Source of the DNA: Ammoniphilus sp. YIM 78166
GTDB taxonomy: Bacteria; Bacillota; Bacilli; Aneurinibacillales; RAOX-1
Assembly: GCF_004522215.1 (NCBI RefSeq)
Contig: NZ_SDLR01000003.1
Span: 186,001 to 250,000, forward strand
Length of the DNA stretch: 64,000 bases
Direction of reading: 5' to 3'
The notes below the pieces were generated by a model. It was not told where the DNA came from. It made no database searches and saw only the letters and a program-made list of their open reading frames with translations. Position numbers and translations under genes: made by a program. Shown here piece by piece: positions 9,291-18,234 of the stretch (position 1 is the stretch's first letter; each line of letters starts with the position of its first letter).

Positions 9291-10457
9291 TTGCAATCGC
9301 ATTCTTTTTTTACACCGACCAAAGTAGTCTGGGGAAGAGGTCTATCGAATAACACAGGTGAAATCCTTAAGCCTTATGTTCAGCGAAAGCTTCTCATCGT
9401 AACCGATCAGGGGGTGAGAAACGCAAATCTTCTTCAAGGGATTGAATCATCCCTTAATGAAAGAAACATAGATTACTGCATTTTCGATCAGGTAGAGCCG
9501 AATCCAAGTGCTGAAATTGTTGACCGCGGAACCATCGTCCTACGAGAAACGAACTGCGATGCCGTTCTTGGAGTTGGTGGAGGAAGCAGCATCGATACCG
9601 CAAAAGGAATCGCTGCCATGGCCAACAACGAAGGGAAAATCCTGGATTATGAAGGCGTAGGGAAGCTAAGGAATCCCGCTATTCCTTTATTTGCGATCCC
9701 AACGACAGCAGGAACGGGCAGTGAGGTAACCAACTCAACAGTCGTAACCAATAAGCAGACCTCCTTCAAAGCCGCGGTCATCAGCCCTTATATGCTACCG
9801 ATTATCGCCATATTGGACCCGATGCTTACGATTAACTTGCCGCAAAGCATTACGGCCGCAACTGGAATGGATGCGCTTACGCATGCGATTGAATCCTATA
9901 CGTCCAAGCAAGCTACGCCTGTCAGCAAGTCTTTTGCCATCTCTGCAGTGAAAATCATCGGAGAAAACCTGCGTAAGTCCTACTTTGTCGGTACGGATGT
10001 TGAAAGCCGAGAAAACATGCTGTTGGCTTCGATGATGGCAGGAGCAGCTTTTGCACAGTCCCGTTTAGGCAATGTTCATGCGATTTCGCATACTTTTGGA
10101 GGGGTTTTCAATATCCCGCACGGAATTGCCAATGCGACGCTGCTTCCCTTTGTTATGAAATACAATTTGCCTGCCTGCCCGAATGAAATGAGCGATATTG
10201 CAGCGGCACTGGGCAAGGATATTTCCGGACGTTCCGCTGAAGAGGCAGCTTACCTAGCCATTGAAGCCGTTCAAGAAATGAACCGGGATTTTGAAATTCC
10301 TCATAATATCAAGGACCTTGGCGTTTCTCTCGATTACTTGCCGCAACTGGTAGAGGATTCCATGCGAAGCGGTAACGTATTCGTCAATCCGAGGCTGACC
10401 CGTGCTGCCGATATACAGGCTATCATCGAAAATGCTTACCATGGAATCATGGAATAA
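9291..10457 (+). CDS. Iron-containing (group III) alcohol dehydrogenase, copy 2
   Basis: A 388-residue paralogue of the enzyme at 2634, close along the whole length, with the same GGGSS nucleotide motif and the same Asp/His/His/His metal set (GMDALTHAIE, NVHAISH, IPHG). It keeps the usual AGTGSEVTNSTV segment that copy 1 has altered, so this copy is the more canonical one. The start is TTG at 9291, 6-8 bases after AGAGGAGGGG; no ATG is available nearby. It heads the operon that continues with dctP, dctQ, dctM and a second aldehyde dehydrogenase. Substrate candidates are as for copy 1. Confidence 0.92.
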   Translation: MQSHSFFTPTKVVWGRGLSNNTGEILKPYVQRKLLIVTDQGVRNANLLQGIESSLNERNIDYCIFDQVEPNPSAEIVDRGTIVLRETNCDAVLGVGGGSSIDTAKGIAAMANNEGKILDYEGVGKLRNPAIPLFAIPTTAGTGSEVTNSTVVTNKQTSFKAAVISPYMLPIIAILDPMLTINLPQSITAATGMDALTHAIESYTSKQATPVSKSFAISAVKIIGENLRKSYFVGTDVESRENMLLASMMAGAAFAQSRLGNVHAISHTFGGVFNIPHGIANATLLPFVMKYNLPACPNEMSDIAAALGKDISGRSAEEAAYLAIEAVQEMNRDFEIPHNIKDLGVSLDYLPQLVEDSMRSGNVFVNPRLTRAADIQAIIENAYHGIME

Positions 10458-10473
10458 ACTGGAGGTAAGGGTC

Positions 10474-11526
10474 ATGAAAAAAATATCAACATTGCTGTCC
10501 ATCGCGTTGTCCTCTATTGTTTTGCTGTCGGCTTGCTCCTCATCCGATCAACCTGCGCAGACAAGTGCTGCTCCCGAAGCGGGAAAGGTTTACAGCATTA
10601 AGATTGCGCATAATTCGCCGCAGTCGAATGACCGATTGGAAGACTCCTTGCAGGCATTCAAAAAAGAAGTGGAAGAGAAAAGCAATGGAGCGATTCAGAT
10701 TTCCACTCATCCTGCCGGCCAGCTGGGAGGAGAACGGGAGAATATGGAAGGGGTTCAAATGGGATCCATCGAAATGGCGGTTCTTTCTACAGGCCCGATC
10801 CCAGGCATATACCCAAACATGATGGTTACCGATCTTCCGTTCCTGTTCAAAAATGAGCAGATCGCTGACGCCGTGCTGGATGGGCCGGTTGGACAAGAAA
10901 TCCTGGATGGCATGAGCTCTGTTGGGGTCAAAGGTTTAGCCTGGGGTGAAAATGGTTTCCGTCATTTTGCAAACAAGGTCAGACCCATTGAAAAACCCGA
11001 GGATATTCAAGGCTTGAAGATCCGCACCATGGAAAATCCGGCGCATATGGCTATGGTTCAATCGATGGGAGGGTCCCCGACGCCGATGGCCTTTGGTGAA
11101 GTATACACTTCCGTTCAGCAAGGAGTCATCGATGGCTTGGAAAATCCGATTTCCCTTATGGAGAGCATGCGCTTCTATGAAGTCAGTAAGTACTTCACGC
11201 TGGACGGCCACCTCTATGGTCCCTACGTGATGATGATGAATGCTGATTTCTTTAACAGCTTGCCTCAAGACCTGCAAACTATCATTCAAGAGGCGGCTAA
11301 AGATTGGAGCAAGCTTGAACGTGACCTGAACCGCAAGCAGGAAGCGAAAGGGCTGGAAAATATGAAAGCGCAAGGCATGGAAGTGGTCGAGCTGAGCAGC
11401 GAGCAAAAGGATGCATTCCAGAAGGCCACCCAGCCGGTATACGATAAATACCGAAATGAATTGGAAGCCGGGCTGGTTGATAAAATTGTGGAAGCCGTCA
11501 AGCAAGCCGAAAAAGAACATCAATAA
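10474..11526 (+). CDS. dctP: TRAP transporter substrate-binding lipoprotein DctP, copy 3
   Basis: A 350-residue receptor with a lipoprotein signal ending in LLSAC (Cys near 23). It is highly similar to the copies at 1 and 3820 (PTPMAFGEVY, GVIDGLENP, GLKIRTMENPAHM). ATG 10474 lies 8 bases after GGAGG. Unlike the other two it is directly followed by dctQ and dctM, so this is the receptor of a complete TRAP system. TRAP transporters use the sodium gradient and normally carry carboxylates; that supports an organic acid as the operon substrate. Which acid is not visible. Confidence 0.95.
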   Translation: MKKISTLLSIALSSIVLLSACSSSDQPAQTSAAPEAGKVYSIKIAHNSPQSNDRLEDSLQAFKKEVEEKSNGAIQISTHPAGQLGGERENMEGVQMGSIEMAVLSTGPIPGIYPNMMVTDLPFLFKNEQIADAVLDGPVGQEILDGMSSVGVKGLAWGENGFRHFANKVRPIEKPEDIQGLKIRTMENPAHMAMVQSMGGSPTPMAFGEVYTSVQQGVIDGLENPISLMESMRFYEVSKYFTLDGHLYGPYVMMMNADFFNSLPQDLQTIIQEAAKDWSKLERDLNRKQEAKGLENMKAQGMEVVELSSEQKDAFQKATQPVYDKYRNELEAGLVDKIVEAVKQAEKEHQ

Positions 11527-11583
11527 CGCAAGCGGGGGATTGATCTCCCCCCAGAAAATTTCTCTAAAGGTGGTGGAAACCAT

Positions 11584-12120
11584 ATGAGTGGACTGATCCG
11601 CAAGATCGATAGCATCCTGACAAAAATCGAAGAATCCATCATCTTTGTGTTTTTGTTTATTATGCTGGCTGTTGTTTTTTGGGGGGTCTTTAACCGTTTC
11701 CTGTTAAAGGATTCATTGTCTTGGGCAGAGGAGCTTGCCAGATATTTAATGATATGGGCGACTTTCATTGCTGCTAGTTTGGGTGTCAAAAGATCCATGC
11801 ATATTAGTATTGATGTAGCAACCGTTTATCTCCCTGAAAAAGCCAAGCGAGTGGTTACTTTGTTAAGTCATTTTATAGCTTTGTGCTTTTGTATTCTTCT
11901 CATCGCCATCGGCATGCCTTTTGTTATGAAACTGATTGCTACCAACCAGCTATCTCCCGCCATGCGGGTGCCGATGTACTTAGTCTATTCGGCTGTCCCT
12001 GTGGGTGTATTGTTGATGGCTTTTCGATATGTGCTTGTAATATTAGAAGGATTCCTATCTTTTAGGGATACCAAGGAAGACAAGCAGAAAGACACTGAAA
12101 GAAAGGAGGCTACAGTCTGA
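11584..12120 (+). CDS. dctQ: TRAP transporter small permease subunit DctQ
   Basis: A 178-residue protein with four hydrophobic segments and the DctQ hallmark WAEELARYLMIWATFIAAS followed by a charged loop (GVKRSMHI). It pairs with DctM in the membrane. An AGGTGG site precedes the ATG. It ends TGATG, with its stop sharing a base with the dctM start, so the two subunits are probably translationally coupled. The tail (residues about 155-178) is highly charged. Confidence 0.93.
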   Translation: MSGLIRKIDSILTKIEESIIFVFLFIMLAVVFWGVFNRFLLKDSLSWAEELARYLMIWATFIAASLGVKRSMHISIDVATVYLPEKAKRVVTLLSHFIALCFCILLIAIGMPFVMKLIATNQLSPAMRVPMYLVYSAVPVGVLLMAFRYVLVILEGFLSFRDTKEDKQKDTERKEATV

Positions 12121-13382
12121 TGAGCAGTACGTTATTCCTGTCGCTGGCCGCGCTTCTCCTATTGAATGTGCCCTTGGCTGTTTCTATAGCCTTAGCGTGC
12201 ATCTTGGCCATTGTATTGGTTTCCGATGTCCCTTCATTCGTCGTCGTGCAAAGGATGTTTACCGGATTGGATTCCTTCCCTCTAATGGCTATCCCCTTTT
12301 TCATTATTGCAGGAAAGATTATGGAGGTTGGGGGGATCTCCAAGCGCCTGATTGATTTTGCAGCCAGTATTGTCGGTTCCATGACAGGCGGATTAGCCAT
12401 CATTGCGATATTAGCCAGTATGTTCTTTGCTGCCATCTCTGGCTCTGCGCCTGCCACGGTGGCTGCCATCGGAAGCATTATGGTCCCAGCCATGGTAAAA
12501 GCGGGGTACGATAAAGGCTTTTCCATCGCTCTCATGGCGGTAAGCGGTACAATTGGTGTCATCATTCCGCCAAGCATTCCCTTTGTTACCTACGGTCTGA
12601 CGGCCAATGTGAGTGTCGGCAATCTTTTTGTAGCGGGTGTGGTGCCCGGCATACTCGTTGGGGTTAGTCTGATGGTCTACAGCTATTTCATAGCCAAGAA
12701 ACGCGGGTACAAAGGAGCAGAGAAAACTTCGCTTTCCAAATTTTTCCGCACTTTCAAAGCATCGATTTGGGGCTTGCTAATGCCCATCATTATTCTTGGC
12801 GGAATTTATGGAGGGTTTTTTACCCCTACCGAATCTGGGGTTATCGCCTGTGTTTACGGTTTGATTATCTCGATTTTTGTGTACAGAGAGATGAAGCCGA
12901 AAGATTTGAAGGCAGTCTTTGTTGATTCAGGTCTCATTTCCTCCATGGTTCTTCTGATTATCGCAACGGCCAATGTGATGAGCTGGATATTAACTACCGA
13001 ACAGGTTCCGCAAAAAGTTGCTGAATTTGTAGGCTCCTTCGCCACCAGCGCGACGATGCTCCTCATCTTTATTAATCTGGTTCTGTTGATTGTCGGTACT
13101 TTCCTGGAGCTGAATGCTGCAATCATCATTTTGGTTCCCATGCTGATGCCATTGATAGCTCAGTTTGATATTAATCCGATCCATTTTGGGGTGATTATGA
13201 TCGTAAACCTGTCCATCGGCTTGCTAACCCCTCCGTTGGGCGTCAATCTGTTTGTCGCGAAAAGTCTGGGAGATATCTCTTTTAATACCATTGTCCGCAG
13301 AGTGGTGCCATTCTTGATCATCACCATTATTGATTTGATTCTATTGACCTTTATTCCTGCACTTTCTATCGGTTTCCTATAA
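12120..13382 (+). CDS. dctM: TRAP transporter large permease subunit DctM
   Basis: A 420-residue membrane protein with 11-12 hydrophobic segments of the DctM/UIT family. Typical motifs are visible: IPFFIIAGKIMEVGGIS, SGSAPATVAAIGSIM, GVIIPPSIPFVTYG and GLLTPPLGVNLFV. These conserved regions line the sodium and substrate path in the family. It is the only DctM in the window and presumably serves all three DctP receptors. AAAGGAGG lies 9 bases before the ATG inside the end of dctQ. Confidence 0.95.
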   Translation: MSSTLFLSLAALLLLNVPLAVSIALACILAIVLVSDVPSFVVVQRMFTGLDSFPLMAIPFFIIAGKIMEVGGISKRLIDFAASIVGSMTGGLAIIAILASMFFAAISGSAPATVAAIGSIMVPAMVKAGYDKGFSIALMAVSGTIGVIIPPSIPFVTYGLTANVSVGNLFVAGVVPGILVGVSLMVYSYFIAKKRGYKGAEKTSLSKFFRTFKASIWGLLMPIIILGGIYGGFFTPTESGVIACVYGLIISIFVYREMKPKDLKAVFVDSGLISSMVLLIIATANVMSWILTTEQVPQKVAEFVGSFATSATMLLIFINLVLLIVGTFLELNAAIIILVPMLMPLIAQFDINPIHFGVIMIVNLSIGLLTPPLGVNLFVAKSLGDISFNTIVRRVVPFLIITIIDLILLTFIPALSIGFL

Positions 13383-13430
13383 AGCGCTTGAATTCGTAAA
13401 AAATCGGAAAGAAAAGGAAGGAACATCAAA

Positions 13431-14903
13431 ATGACATTATCCACCGGAACACAAGTAAAAACCTATTTGAATTATATCAATGGGAAATGGGTATCCGCAT
13501 CCTCTAATGAAATAGCTCCAAGTGTCAATCCGGCAAATAAGAATGAAGTGGTAGGTTACGTCCAAAGATCAAGCAAAGAAGACCTGGATCTTGCGGTAGA
13601 AGCAGCGAAAAAGGCGCAGATTCAATGGAGGAAGCTATCGGGGGCAGCAAGGGGAGAATACCTTTATAAAGTGGCCAATGTGCTTGAACAACGCTTGGAC
13701 GATATTGCGAAGACCATGACAGAGGAAATGGGCAAGACTTTTCCGGAGGCGAAGGGGGAAACGGCAAGAGGAATCGCTATCTTGCGATACTACGCCGGGG
13801 AAGGCATGCGCAAGGTGGGTGATGTGATCCCTTCGACAGATAGTGAAGCCCTCATGTTTACCACCCGTGTTCCGCTTGGCGTGGTTGGATTGATTACACC
13901 TTGGAATTTCCCGGTAGCCATCCCCATATGGAAAATGGCGCCTGCACTTGTTTATGGAAATACGGTTGTCATTAAGCCGGCGCTGGAAACATCCGTAACG
14001 GCGGCTAAAATGGTAGAATGCTTTGCTGAGGCTGGACTGCCTACAGGCGTCCTTAACTTCGTAACCGGTTCCGGATCCGTCATCGGACAAGGAATCATCG
14101 ATCACCCTGATATTAGCGGAATTTCATTTACCGGTTCTGATCAAGTGGGTAAGCAGGTTGCGCAAGGGGCTGTAGCCCGGGGCGCAAAGTACCAGCTGGA
14201 AATGGGCGGAAAAAACCCTGTATTTGTAGCCGATGATGCCGATCTGGAACAAGCCGTCGACGCAACCATCAGCGGGGGATTGCGTTCCACCGGCCAAAAG
14301 TGCACGGCTACGAGTCGCGTAATCGTTCAAAGTGGAGTATACGATGAATTCAAATCAAAGCTTCTTGCCAAAGTAAGAGAAATAAAGGTAGGCCATGGCT
14401 TGCATGCTGAATCCTGGATGGGTCCATGCGCGAGCGAAAACCAGCTGGAAACGGTGCTTTCCTACATCGAAAAGGGAATGGCAGAAGGCGCAACGCTCCT
14501 GCATGGCGGTAAGCGTGCCGAGGGAGAAGGATTAGAGAACGGTTATTTTGTGGAGCCTACAGTATTTGAAGATGTATATTCAAATATGATCATCGCTCAA
14601 GAAGAAATTTTTGGACCGGTGCTTGCCCTGATAAAAGTTGACACCATTGAACAAGCGCTTGAAATAGCAAACGATGTTCAATATGGCTTGAGTGCTTCGA
14701 TCTTTACTCAAAATATCGGCAACATGCTTTCCTTTATCAATGAAATGGATGCAGGGCTTGTTCGCATCAATGCCGAAAGTGCCGGGGTTGAGTTACAGGC
14801 TCCATTCGGCGGTCTAAAGCAATCCAGCTCCGGTTCCCGCGAACAAGGACAAGCCGCGATAGAATTCTTTACTGCGATTAAAACGGTATTCGTTAAGGCC
14901 TAA
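13431..14903 (+). CDS. Aldehyde dehydrogenase, 2-oxoglutarate-semialdehyde dehydrogenase-like
   Basis: A 490-residue ALDH. TPWNFP (Asn159), catalytic base Glu257 (LEMGGKNPV) and nucleophile Cys291 ([11 protein letters not shown]) are present. The [12 protein letters not shown] block, and the overall pattern, resemble the 2-oxoglutarate-semialdehyde dehydrogenases of Bacillus sugar-acid catabolism (YcbD/GucD type), a group that often also accepts succinic and glutaric semialdehyde. It is not a close duplicate of the ALDH at 4896, so the two operons may handle different aldehydes. It is last in the second operon and is followed by a hairpin. Confidence 0.88.
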   Translation: MTLSTGTQVKTYLNYINGKWVSASSNEIAPSVNPANKNEVVGYVQRSSKEDLDLAVEAAKKAQIQWRKLSGAARGEYLYKVANVLEQRLDDIAKTMTEEMGKTFPEAKGETARGIAILRYYAGEGMRKVGDVIPSTDSEALMFTTRVPLGVVGLITPWNFPVAIPIWKMAPALVYGNTVVIKPALETSVTAAKMVECFAEAGLPTGVLNFVTGSGSVIGQGIIDHPDISGISFTGSDQVGKQVAQGAVARGAKYQLEMGGKNPVFVADDADLEQAVDATISGGLRSTGQKCTATSRVIVQSGVYDEFKSKLLAKVREIKVGHGLHAESWMGPCASENQLETVLSYIEKGMAEGATLLHGGKRAEGEGLENGYFVEPTVFEDVYSNMIIAQEEIFGPVLALIKVDTIEQALEIANDVQYGLSASIFTQNIGNMLSFINEMDAGLVRINAESAGVELQAPFGGLKQSSSGSREQGQAAIEFFTAIKTVFVKA

Positions 14904-14928
14904 ATTAACCAATAATTACTATACAAAG

Positions 14929-14978
14929 CGCCTCCCTGAATCAAATTAAGCCCTTCGATTCAGAGGAGGTATTTCATT
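14929..14978 (+). terminator. Hairpin after the second catabolic operon
   Basis: CGCCTCCCTGAATC (14929-14942) pairs with GATTCAGAGGAGGT (14957-14970) with one bulge. The T run behind it is interrupted, so termination strength is uncertain. Confidence 0.6.
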
Positions 14979-15071
14979 TTACTTAAAAAAGTATTCCATA
15001 GATCTATTGTGTTTATGATAGGATATAAGGACTGGCTATTGAATTCGAAATAGGAATTGAGAAAATGTATA

Positions 15072-15127
15072 TTGAAAATTATGAAAGTATATAGTAATAT
15101 CGATTTAGAATAATAGTGGTCTTACCA
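15072..15127 (+). promoter_or_regulatory. Promoter with FadR/GntR-type operator (copy 3)
   Basis: -35 TTGAAA (15072-15077), 17-base spacer, -10 TAATAT (15095-15100) and operator TGGTCTTACCA (15117-15127). It lies in front of the GntR gene at 15187, which suggests autoregulation. The promoter sequence is almost the same as copy 1, including the words ATAGTAATATC and TATTGAAAAT. Confidence 0.82.
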
Positions 15128-15186
15128 CGGTACCGGACTATTGGGATCAGGCTAATCCTGCTTATAGTCTTGAAAGGTGGAAAAAT

Positions 15187-15897
15187 ATGGACTATGCACC
15201 AATCAAAAAGCAAAAAGTTTATGAAATCATTATAAACAGAATTAAAGAATCCCTTGAAACGGGTGATTTGAAACCGGGGGACAAACTTCCGGCAGAAAGA
15301 GAATTAGCAAGCTTGTTTTCCGTTTCTAGAGGTGCGGTTCGTGAAGCGATAAGCGTATTAGCGTCAAAAGGCATCATTGTTGTTAAGCCAGGCATTGGAA
15401 ATTACTTGAATGATAATGAAGTCGATGAAATATTTAAGCTATTCGAATCCATATTTAATGAAGGGAATGTGGATCTTTTTGAATTGCTTGAATTGCGTCT
15501 TGGGATTGAGAGCTGTGCTGCCTTTTTTGCTGCTCAACGGAGAACAGAGCAGGATTTGAAACGGATCAAGCATACGTTCGACCTGCTGGAAACTTCGATA
15601 AAACAAAAAAAGCTTGCGGTAGAAGAGGATGTTGCTTTTCATTGTGCCATTGTGGAAGCAAGCCATAATACCATGATGGCCAACATGTTAAAATTAATTT
15701 CAGATACCTTTATTCGTGGGGTATATGAGGCAAGGATCGATGCTCTAAGAATCCCAGGGAAGACGGAAGAAGTGGTGGGGGAACATTATAGGATATATGA
15801 GGCCATTCTTTTGGGTGATCCGGAGATGGCGCGAAAGGCAATGGAAACGCATATCAACAATATTAAAAAGCAAATTAATTTTGTAGAAGAAACGTAG
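15187..15897 (+). CDS. FadR-subfamily GntR transcriptional regulator 1
   Basis: A 236-residue protein. The N-terminal winged helix-turn-helix is at about 9-75, with the GntR signature LPAERELASLFSVSRGAVREA. The C-terminal all-helical FCD ligand and metal domain is at about 85-230. FCD metal-binding positions appear as an Asp/His series including the DVAFHCAIVEASHN segment. It is preceded by its own TGGTnnnACCA operator and lies directly behind the genes it probably controls. FadR-type FCD proteins of this kind often sense hydroxy or keto acids, which would suit the operon. Confidence 0.93.
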   Translation: MDYAPIKKQKVYEIIINRIKESLETGDLKPGDKLPAERELASLFSVSRGAVREAISVLASKGIIVVKPGIGNYLNDNEVDEIFKLFESIFNEGNVDLFELLELRLGIESCAAFFAAQRRTEQDLKRIKHTFDLLETSIKQKKLAVEEDVAFHCAIVEASHNTMMANMLKLISDTFIRGVYEARIDALRIPGKTEEVVGEHYRIYEAILLGDPEMARKAMETHINNIKKQINFVEET

Positions 15898-15934
15898 TGC
15901 TAGGATAGGAGCGGAAGAAAACGAGGTTTGGAAT

Positions 15935-16639
15935 ATGGAGAAAAAAGAAAAGATATCCCAAAAAATTGCCCGCGAGCTGTTAGCAATGATTGAAAGAAAA
16001 GAAATTATTCCGGGTTCCAAATTGCCGACGGAGATGGAATTGGCCGCCCGATTTGGTGTAAGTCGCTTACCCGTTCGTGAGGCTTTGAGCGTTTTGCGTT
16101 CCATGGGCGTCATTTATTCGCAACAAGGCGGCGGAAGCTATGTGGAAAGCAAAGTGCCGCCTTCCTTCTATCATCCATTCGAAATGGATTCCTCGGATGC
16201 GGAAAGCATCTATCATCTATTTGAAATCAGACGAATTCTTGAGCCGGAAGCGGCATATTTGGCTGCGCTGAGGCGAACGCCTGAAGATTTGGAGCACTTG
16301 CGCAATGTTTTGGAATGGCTTAAGGATGACTTTATTGCTGACGATAAGACCGGTCAGGAAGCTGACTTCGAATTTCATCGTGCCATTATTCAGGCTGCTC
16401 ACAATCCAATGATGACTTACATGTTCGAGAATCTTTCTGCATTACATAAGAAAATTCTTCAAATGACATTAAGGCAAAATCTAGGTTTGACAAGGAAAAA
16501 GCAAATTGTATACAAGGAACATGAGAATATTTTCCTTGCCATTGAAGCGGAAGAACCCGAACTGGCAAAGGTACAATGTTTAGTTCATTTGAAGAATGTG
16601 GAAAAAAAGCTGCATTTATTTCTTCATGAAGGAGAGTAG
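15935..16639 (+). CDS. FadR-subfamily GntR transcriptional regulator 2
   Basis: A 234-residue protein, a second FCD-domain GntR regulator, 37 bases after the first and probably co-transcribed. It has the wHTH signature LPTEMELAARFGVSRLPVREAL and an FCD domain with the EADFEFHRAIIQAAHNPMM metal segment. The two regulators are clearly paralogous but divergent. Possible roles are joint or antagonistic control of the three operators, or heterodimers; the sequence does not decide this. The start ATG has a weak upstream site (ACGAGG). Confidence 0.9.
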   Translation: MEKKEKISQKIARELLAMIERKEIIPGSKLPTEMELAARFGVSRLPVREALSVLRSMGVIYSQQGGGSYVESKVPPSFYHPFEMDSSDAESIYHLFEIRRILEPEAAYLAALRRTPEDLEHLRNVLEWLKDDFIADDKTGQEADFEFHRAIIQAAHNPMMTYMFENLSALHKKILQMTLRQNLGLTRKKQIVYKEHENIFLAIEAEEPELAKVQCLVHLKNVEKKLHLFLHEGE

Positions 16640-17332
16640 TTCGAAGCGATTTCCATGGACAGGGTCCTCGTGATGTCTCGGAGCACCAGCACGTGACCGT
16701 CAACGGCAAAGCGCTTCTTACTTTACGATAACGTCCTTGATTGGCAGAAGAAAAAGGGCTCCAAGTTTACACGAAAGGGACTCCCAGAAGAGTCTCTTTT
16801 TGGTCTATTAAAAATGATAAAATTGTAGGCTGCCAAGTAGTCTTTAGAATAAAATCTTCCGGCTGGTGCCAAGGCAAAATCACGAGCAGAGCAAAAGAGA
16901 GAACCCATCAAAGGAGCAACAGGGAATAATGCTATCCAGTTGTTTGTGAGTTAGTAGCTATTGTGAAAGAAACTCAGCTCATCCAAAGGTTTAGTATACC
17001 TTAGAGCTTGTAAGGCAGAAGGGATAGAGATTAACTTTTCTAGAACATAAACCCGAATGACCACGGAGCATCTGTAGCCGAAAAGATCACCATTGGTCTC
17101 GTGGAAGCCGTTAAAGATGGTGCAGAGATTAAAAACCTTGTGATACTTGGAGATCAACAAGAGCTAAAACCTGAAATTCAACAGGGATCCACGCATGATA
17201 AGGTATTCATTTTGATCCCAGATGAGAAAACCGGAGACTACAGTTATATGTGGGTATTGGAACAAGTATGGTGGGATCCGAAGAAACAAGGCCACGGACC
17301 CAATCACATGTAAGCCCTAAAATGACAAAGAG
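16640..17332 (+). other. Gene debris without a recognisable intact gene
   Basis: No complete gene is seen. A stretch reading LLYDNVLDWQKKKG in one frame (about 16710-16830) ends in stops. At 17044-17313 an open frame encodes a soluble 80-90 residue segment (GLVEAVKDGAEIKNL, then a tryptophan-rich MWVLEQVWWDPKK) without a convincing start or ribosome site. I do not recognise it. The following stretch holds further remnants (CapA, hydantoinase), so this is probably part of one decayed block. Confidence 0.5.
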
Positions 17333-17785
17333 ATGACCAATATGCCAAAAATACGGATGATTGTTGCTTCGGTTGGAGATTTTGCTCCTTTCCGCGACGT
17401 TAGAAAATGCAAATCGGGAGTAAATAAGATTTGGGAGTATTTGCGCCAAGCTGACTTGTCCATCGCCAACCTGGAAATTCCGTTAACCAATGCTCTCGGG
17501 CGCGCAGATAAAGCGGCCACCATTAAAGCGGATCCCTCGCTCGCATCCTCCATAGCTGAAGTCGGGATTGACGTGCTGACAATCGCTAACAACCATGCAC
17601 TTGATTATGGGGCGGAAGGCATGATGGAAGCCCGTTTCCTGCCTATTAAACTAAATTTCCAAGGTGATCCTGTGTTTTTGGATGAACCTTCTTCCGTGAC
17701 GGTGCTTGATCGCTTAAATCGACTTTCCAAACCGTTCAATGTCTTGGCCGCAATCGATGGCAGCGTAGGTCGACTCAAACTGTAA
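17333..17785 (+). pseudogene. CapA-like (poly-gamma-glutamate/PGA_cap) remnant with internal deletion
   Basis: A 150-residue frame. The first 100 residues match the start of CapA-type metallophosphatase-fold proteins: ASVGDFAPF, then ADLSIANLEIPLT, then VDVLTIANNHALDYG. The motif NNHALDYG is directly followed by sequence typical of the C-terminal end of the family (LSKPFNVLAAIDGSVGRLKL). The middle, about 150-200 residues, is therefore missing. The protein is probably not functional. Confidence 0.75.
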
Positions 17786-17971
17786 ACAGTCGGAGTAAAA
17801 AATGGCGAGCTGCATACATCGTACCGTTGTTGACAGCGCATAACAACTAGATTCTATCTGTCAATAATGAGCAAGATTTCCTTGATTGTTGCTTTAGTGG
17901 TAGACCGGGGAGAGGCCAATATAATGCCCTTAACACTTTAAACGAATTCATAAGAAATAGTTTTAATACTT

Positions 17972-18015
17972 GAGACACTGCTGCGGAGTTTTATCGTAGC
18001 GGTGTCTCTTTCTTT
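17972..18015 (+). terminator. Rho-independent terminator
   Basis: GAGACACTGCTGCG and CGTAGCGGTGTCTC form a long stem with minor mismatches, followed by TTTCTTT. It stands between gene remnants and may outlive the operon it once closed. Confidence 0.75.
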
Positions 18016-18025
18016 ACATAACCTA

Positions 18026-18154
18026 GCCTTCCTGTTTACTTATATCAATCCGGCCCATGGAAACCGGGTAAAGGAAATTATTCACGAGGAGTACCCGGAG
18101 GCATTCATCACCACGTCTTCCAGTGTGATTATCGAATTCAATATATGGAAATGA
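18026..18154 (+). pseudogene. Hydantoinase/oxoprolinase (HyuA-type) fragment
   Basis: A 42-codon in-frame piece with no start codon. It reads [21 protein letters not shown] and then AFITTSS, the pattern found in the N-terminal half of hydantoinase A/N-methylhydantoinase proteins (NPAHE-RVKEII-EEYP-V-TSSEV). A stop follows at 18152-18154. Only this island of homology survives, so it is a remnant. Confidence 0.7.
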
Positions 18155-18234
18155 TGGTGTTAAATATGGCAGAGAAGAGGGTTGGAATGATATTTACCTT
18201 TTCCGTCGTTTTTACATAGGAGAGAGGGATTTGC

